DNA from: Novosphingobium sp. Chol11
GTDB lineage: Bacteria > Pseudomonadota > Alphaproteobacteria > Sphingomonadales > Sphingomonadaceae
Length of the DNA: 64,000 nucleotides
Assembly: GCA_945906105.1 (NCBI GenBank)
Contig: CAMDQO010000007.1
Location: 62,001 to 126,000 of the forward strand
Direction of reading: 5' to 3'
A model generated the notes under the pieces. The model was not told the DNA's origin, did no database searches, and saw nothing but the letters and a program-made list of their open reading frames with translations. Shown here one piece after another: positions 60,321-64,000 of this stretch. Both the position numbers and the translations under genes were made by a program. How positions within the stretch are numbered: the first letter of the stretch is position 1; each line of letters starts with the position of its first letter.

Positions 60321-61258
60321 ATTTTCACCCCGCGCAGCTCGGCCACGATGCGGAACTCGTCCGTGTTGTTGGCCGGAATGCCATAGCCGGCAGCATCGTT
60401 ATTGATTGCTGTCCAGTTGGCGGCGATGGCTTCTGCATCAAGCGGCTGATCATCAGCAATACCGTGGCAGATGCCGATAAAGGCCCGACCAATGCGCCCG
60501 CCCAGCGCCGAATATATGCCGTGATGCGTGGTGCAGTCCTTGCTCGCCAGAAAGCTGACAAGCCCCGCAGTATAGCGCGGGTCAAAATACTGACCCAGCT
60601 TTGCCGCCCACGGATTTTCGCCCAGTTCACCCGGCTGGATATTGCTGGTCATGCGGCTCATGGCATTGGGCATCAGCGCGTTGCACACAATGCCATGCGG
60701 CTCTCCAGCTTCGGCAAGGCCATGCATCAGCCCCATGATCCCGCCCTTGGCCGCGCCGTAAGCCGCAAGGTGCGCATTACCGAGTGTGCCCCCCGATGAT
60801 GTGGTGAATACCATGCGGCCATAGCCCTGACGCTTCATATGTGGCCATGCCGCCTGCGCGACATTCCATGATCCGCCGACATGGACTGAAAGCAGCGCGT
60901 TCAGATCCTCGAAGCTGAGATCCTCAAACTCTCCGTGCCGCATATTCCCGGCATTCGCGACCACGGCATCAATCCGACCGAAATTATCGAGCGCCGCCTG
61001 GTTGATCGCTTGGCCGCCTTCAGGACTGGCGACGCTATCGTAATTGGCGACAGCCTTGCCGCCCTTCTCACGGATTTCATCGACCACCCGATCGGCAAAG
61101 CTGGCCGACGCCTCATCTCCCAGCCCCGTCGTCGATCCGCCCAGATCATTGACCACCACCATGCCGCCGCGCTGTGCGATGTCGAGGGCATAGGCACGCC
61201 CCAATCCGCCGCCAGCACCGGTGATGACCACGGCCTGACCTTCAAATGAGATCGTCAC
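60317..61258 (-). CDS. SDR, peroxisomal multifunctional enzyme-like (HSD17B4 type)
   Basis: 313 residues from a GTG at 61258 with GAGGAG nine bases upstream. The beginning VVITGAGGGLGRAYAL and VVVNDLGGS are characteristic of the (R)-3-hydroxyacyl-CoA dehydrogenase domain of MFE-2/HSD17B4. The serine lies in FTTSSGGTLGN and Tyr/Lys in AYGAAKGGIMGL. It follows the second P450 gene by 16 bases. Confidence 0.9.
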   Translation of the reverse strand: MTISFEGQAVVITGAGGGLGRAYALDIAQRGGMVVVNDLGGSTTGLGDEASASFADRVVDEIREKGGKAVANYDSVASPEGGQAINQAALDNFGRIDAVVANAGNMRHGEFEDLSFEDLNALLSVHVGGSWNVAQAAWPHMKRQGYGRMVFTTSSGGTLGNAHLAAYGAAKGGIMGLMHGLAEAGEPHGIVCNALMPNAMSRMTSNIQPGELGENPWAAKLGQYFDPRYTAGLVSFLASKDCTTHHGIYSALGGRIGRAFIGICHGIADDQPLDAEAIAANWTAINNDAAGYGIPANNTDEFRIVAELRGVKI

Positions 61259-61274
61259 TTGCTTGCTCCTCAGT

Positions 61275-62498
61275 TCAGACCGGATCCCACACCAGCGGCA
61301 GGTAATCGACACCAAAGGTGCGGCCCGTGTGATAGCGATATGTCTCGCCATCCTTGATCCGGATGTTGTTGAAGCGCTTCAGGAACTGCTCGATCACGAT
61401 CTTCAATTCGCGCCGAGCCAGATGGATGCCAAGGCAGTTATGCGTGCCGGTGCCAAAAGCCAGATGGCGCGGCTTGCGGGCGATATCGACTTCATGCGGG
61501 TTTTCAAAGACGCGCGGATCGCGGTTGGCGAGTGCCAATGGCATATGGATCTCGTCACCTGCGCGCATCTGCACACCGTGAAAAACATAATCTTGGGCAA
61601 GTTGGCGGTGTGTGTTCACCACCGCAAATGCGCGGGTAAACTCTTCCACCGCAAAAGGAATAAGCTCGGGGTTCTCACGAAGCTGAATTTGCATTTCGGG
61701 ATGGGTCGCAAGGTGGCGAAAAATCCAGCCCAGCGTCGAATAGACCGTATCGAGCCCGCCGACATAGAGCACATAGAACATGCCCATTGTCTCCAGATGC
61801 TCGATCGGACGGCCTTCGACCTCGCCACTCGTCATCGCGCGGAGCAGTTCGTTGCCCGGCTGGAGTTTCTCCTTTTCCTTGTGAACCTTAAGATATTCAT
61901 AGATCGCTCTCGCCGCTGCAACCCGCTTCATCTGATCGGGTGCTCGCATCAGATCATCCTGCCAAGCGATGAAATCCTTCAGTTTGGCACGCGGCATATC
62001 CATCAGATCGAGGAACACATAGGACGGGAAGGGAATCGCGAAATCCTCGACGAACTCGCAGCCGCCGTTGCCCGCGAACGCATCAATCAGCGCCGAACAG
62101 GACCGCGCCACCTGTTCTTCCAGTTCGCGCAGTGCCTTGGGCGTAAAGTGCGGATTGAGCAGACGACGATAGCCATGGTGTGCGGGTGGATCGATTTCAA
62201 TCGGGTTGAGCCGCACATTCTCGCCCACCAGATCGGCGATCATGCCGGGGCGCTCGGCGGTGAAATGCTCATAATCGATGAACACCTCAGCGATCAGTTC
62301 ATTGCTGGTGACCAGCCAGCCGGGACGTCCGAACGCGACATCTGTTACCCAGAGGATTTCCGGTCCGTCGCTCAACCGGCTGACGGCGAGATAGGGATCA
62401 TCACCCTCGGCGGTGAAGGCATCATAGCTGGCATCCCACACCAGTTCCGGCGCAACATGTGCCGGAATCCGGACTTCGGCGGTAGCTGCTTCTGACAT
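61275..62498 (-). CDS. Cytochrome P450
   Basis: 407 residues. The heme loop FGTGTHNCLGIHLA places the thiolate cysteine at about residue 355. ExxR is in EEFTRAFAVVNTHRQ. The I-helix segment is VGGLDTVYSTLG, which keeps the Asp-Thr pair although the usual first alanine is changed. It is a soluble class I enzyme, needing a ferredoxin that is not adjacent. It resembles terpene-oxidising bacterial P450s in style, without a firm family call. It pairs with the MFE-like SDR downstream. The divergent gene is a lyase. Confidence 0.93.
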   Translation of the reverse strand: MSEAATAEVRIPAHVAPELVWDASYDAFTAEGDDPYLAVSRLSDGPEILWVTDVAFGRPGWLVTSNELIAEVFIDYEHFTAERPGMIADLVGENVRLNPIEIDPPAHHGYRRLLNPHFTPKALRELEEQVARSCSALIDAFAGNGGCEFVEDFAIPFPSYVFLDLMDMPRAKLKDFIAWQDDLMRAPDQMKRVAAARAIYEYLKVHKEKEKLQPGNELLRAMTSGEVEGRPIEHLETMGMFYVLYVGGLDTVYSTLGWIFRHLATHPEMQIQLRENPELIPFAVEEFTRAFAVVNTHRQLAQDYVFHGVQMRAGDEIHMPLALANRDPRVFENPHEVDIARKPRHLAFGTGTHNCLGIHLARRELKIVIEQFLKRFNNIRIKDGETYRYHTGRTFGVDYLPLVWDPV

Positions 62499-62535
62499 TG
62501 AACCTCTCCTGTGTCGTCCGGCTTTCCCGGATCAA

Positions 62536-62582
62536 CTGAACACTAGTTCAGCAACTCTGTGACAAACATTGACAACGGTCAA
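62536..62582. promoter_or_regulatory. Two inverted repeats in the P450/lyase divergent promoter region
   Basis: CTGAAC-ACTA-GTTCAG (62536-62551) is an inverted repeat with six-base arms. TTGAC-AACG-GTCAA (62569-62582) is another with five-base arms, 17 bases further on. Both lie between the P450 start (62498) and the lyase start (62671), and the first one begins 38 bases upstream of the P450 start. They look like operators for dimeric regulators such as TetR types. Confidence 0.5.
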
Positions 62583-62670
62583 GTCCAGTAAGGTGACTGC
62601 TTGGGATTGACGGATGGGCTGCCAAGGCAGGAAAGGGGCTGATTCATTCCTGACGCGAGAATCCGCACCG

Positions 62671-63543
62671 ATGATTCCCTCCGACCGCCCCCGCCGCAGC
62701 GCGCTTTATCTCCCCGCAACCAATGCCCGCGCCATCGAAAAGGCACGGACGCTGCCTGCAGACATTGTGATCCTCGATCTCGAAGACGCCGTCGCGCCGG
62801 AGAACAAGGATTCCGCCCGCGATGCAGCAATCACCGCCGTGCAGTGCGGAGGATTTGGCAGCCGGGAGGTGGCGATCCGTGCCAATGGCCTCGATACACC
62901 ATGGGGAGCGGCAGACCTTGCCGCGATTGCCGGATCAGGCGCCGATGCTGTGCTGGTGCCCAAAATATCCACCGCGGATGATATCGCCGCCTGTGAAGTG
63001 ACCCTCTCTGGCGCGCCGCCATCATTGCAGCTGTGGGCGATGATCGAAACCTGCACGGCGGTCGGCAAACTTGATGCCATTGCCGCCATGGCTGCATCGA
63101 CCCGGCTGTCACTGTGGGTGATGGGCACCAATGACCTCGCCAAGGAAATGCGCGCCAAGCTTACCCCTGAGCGCACTCCATTTCTGCCGATCCTGAGCCT
63201 CGCCGTCTGCGCGGCAAGAGCGCATGGACTCATCATTCTTGATGGCGTCTGCAATGAATTTCGTGACCTTGGGGCTTTTCGCGCCGAGGCCGAACAGGGT
63301 CTGTTGTTCGGCTTTGACGGCAAGAGCCTGATCCACCCGGACCAGATCGCCCCGTGCAACGAGGTTTATTCGCCGAGCGCAGCAGAATTGCTCTGGGCAA
63401 AAACAGTGATCGATGCGTTTGCCCTGCCTGAAAGCACCGGCAAAGGCGTGATCCGGGTGGACGGCAAGATGACTGAATTGCTCCATCTGGAACAGGCAAA
63501 GCGGCTAGTTTCATTCGCTGCGCAAATCGCCGAAGCTAGCTGA
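62671..63543 (+). CDS. CitE/HpcH-HpaI family C-C lyase
   Basis: 290 residues from the ATG at 62671. TIM-barrel aldolase/lyase family typified by CitE and malyl-CoA lyase: SALYLPATNARAIEKARTLP, VILDLEDAVAPENKDSARDA (acidic, metal-binding), and LWVMGTNDLAKEM. The Mg-binding Glu/Asp pair is plausible in LWAMIETCTAV and MGTNDL. It cleaves a beta-hydroxyacyl-CoA such as malyl- or citramalyl-CoA, a late step of side-chain degradation. It overlaps the end of the convergent gene by eight bases. Confidence 0.9.
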   Translation: MIPSDRPRRSALYLPATNARAIEKARTLPADIVILDLEDAVAPENKDSARDAAITAVQCGGFGSREVAIRANGLDTPWGAADLAAIAGSGADAVLVPKISTADDIAACEVTLSGAPPSLQLWAMIETCTAVGKLDAIAAMAASTRLSLWVMGTNDLAKEMRAKLTPERTPFLPILSLAVCAARAHGLIILDGVCNEFRDLGAFRAEAEQGLLFGFDGKSLIHPDQIAPCNEVYSPSAAELLWAKTVIDAFALPESTGKGVIRVDGKMTELLHLEQAKRLVSFAAQIAEAS

Positions 63544-64000
63544 ACGTCGCGATTACCTGGGCCATATCGGCAGTAGTGCGAATACCCGGTGCAGCCGCGC
63601 AGACTGTCGCCACGGCATTGACCGCCCGGTGCGCGGTATAGCCCGGGGTCATCTCGGTGTAGCTCTCCTTGGCAATCGGGTAGTCAATCGTGATGTCCAA
63701 CGGTGCATCGCCATCAACCAGCACACGCCAGCCGATATCGCGAATCTCCCAATCGGCATCGATATTGCGCGAAATGAACCACAGGCCGACGAAATTGAGG
63801 TAAGACTTGCCGCCACGCAGGGCCGAAACGGTGATCTTCTGGGCTGCGACAGTGCCCTGCTTGAGCGGCCCGGCAACCACCACTTCGTCCGCCATGGCCA
63901 GAGCAATCTCGCTACCAACGGTGAAATCCTCAGCCGGTAGTCCGATAGCATCGCCCAGTTGCGCCAGCGTGCCGGTGAACATCTCGCGCAGGTGGTGCAT
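63536..64000 (-). CDS. DapB-like dehydrogenase, C-terminal part (5' end outside window)
   Basis: The reading frame enters from the window edge and gives 154 residues. The N-terminal Rossmann part is not visible. The region matches the C-terminal half of dihydrodipicolinate-reductase-like NAD(P) dehydrogenases found in catabolic clusters (FTVGSEIALAMADEVV; AQKITVSALRGGKSYLNFV; TPGYTAHRAVNAVATVCAA). No motif supports a lysine-pathway role. The Met at 64000 may be internal. Confidence 0.6.
   Translation of the reverse strand: MHHLREMFTGTLAQLGDAIGLPAEDFTVGSEIALAMADEVVVAGPLKQGTVAAQKITVSALRGGKSYLNFVGLWFISRNIDADWEIRDIGWRVLVDGDAPLDITIDYPIAKESYTEMTPGYTAHRAVNAVATVCAAAPGIRTTADMAQVIATFS

Overview
The window looks like chromosome of an alphaproteobacterium of the Sphingomonadales type, at roughly 60% G+C. 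The reasons are the Shemin-pathway 5-aminolevulinate synthase (hemA), the topA-dprA-plsY-murI neighbourhood, and the style of the catabolic genes (many short-chain dehydrogenases, P450s, acyl-CoA dehydrogenase pairs, type III CoA transferases). The genus cannot be fixed from the sequence alone. I saw no tRNA, rRNA, integrase, insertion sequence or CRISPR array.

Layout. 1-8.1 kb is core genome: topA (3' end outside the window), dprA, plsY, murI, an anchored metallo-beta-lactamase-fold protein, hemA, and an unusual DUF2853/OmpA fusion that ends in a clear terminator. From 8.2 kb to the end it is a dense catabolic region in many short operons of alternating direction. 9.06-12.5 kb is a three-gene minus-strand operon: a thioredoxin-reductase-like flavoprotein, a protein with an in-frame UGA at codon 109 in a U-G-S-C motif, and a TauE/SafE-type permease. 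I read the middle gene as a selenoprotein of the UGSC family, because the frame stays open across the UGA and a compact hairpin follows it. This is the most striking system in the window.

12.7-36 kb holds a flavin reductase, SDRs, a P450 and a [2Fe-2S] ferredoxin. A five-gene plus-strand operon follows (amidohydrolase, Rieske oxygenase, SDR, double CoA transferase, luciferase-like flavin oxidoreductase). After it come two acyl-CoA dehydrogenase pairs, two crotonase-type genes among several, KstD-like flavoproteins, a Rieske ferredoxin and an acyl-CoA synthetase. 36-46 kb holds a small unknown gene, a second KstD-like flavoprotein, a very large fused indolepyruvate:ferredoxin oxidoreductase and two AraC regulators. 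47-53.4 kb is a six-gene operon (acyl-CoA synthetase, MarR regulator, APH-type kinase, ACAD10/11-like dehydrogenase, SDR, quinone oxidoreductase), with palindromic operator candidates. 53.5-60.3 kb has a LuxE/LuxC-like acyl reductase operon diverging from a TetR-MFS-SDR operon. 60.3-64 kb has a second P450/SDR pair, a CitE/HpcH lyase and the partial end of a DapB-like dehydrogenase.

Together the genes can hydroxylate, desaturate, CoA-activate and beta-oxidise a bulky alicyclic or isoprenoid/steroid-like substrate. No complete pathway or ring-cleaving dioxygenase is visible, so the substrate stays open. Two related copies of a roughly 155-base intergenic element with strong hairpins lie between convergent genes at 14.1 and 37.1 kb.
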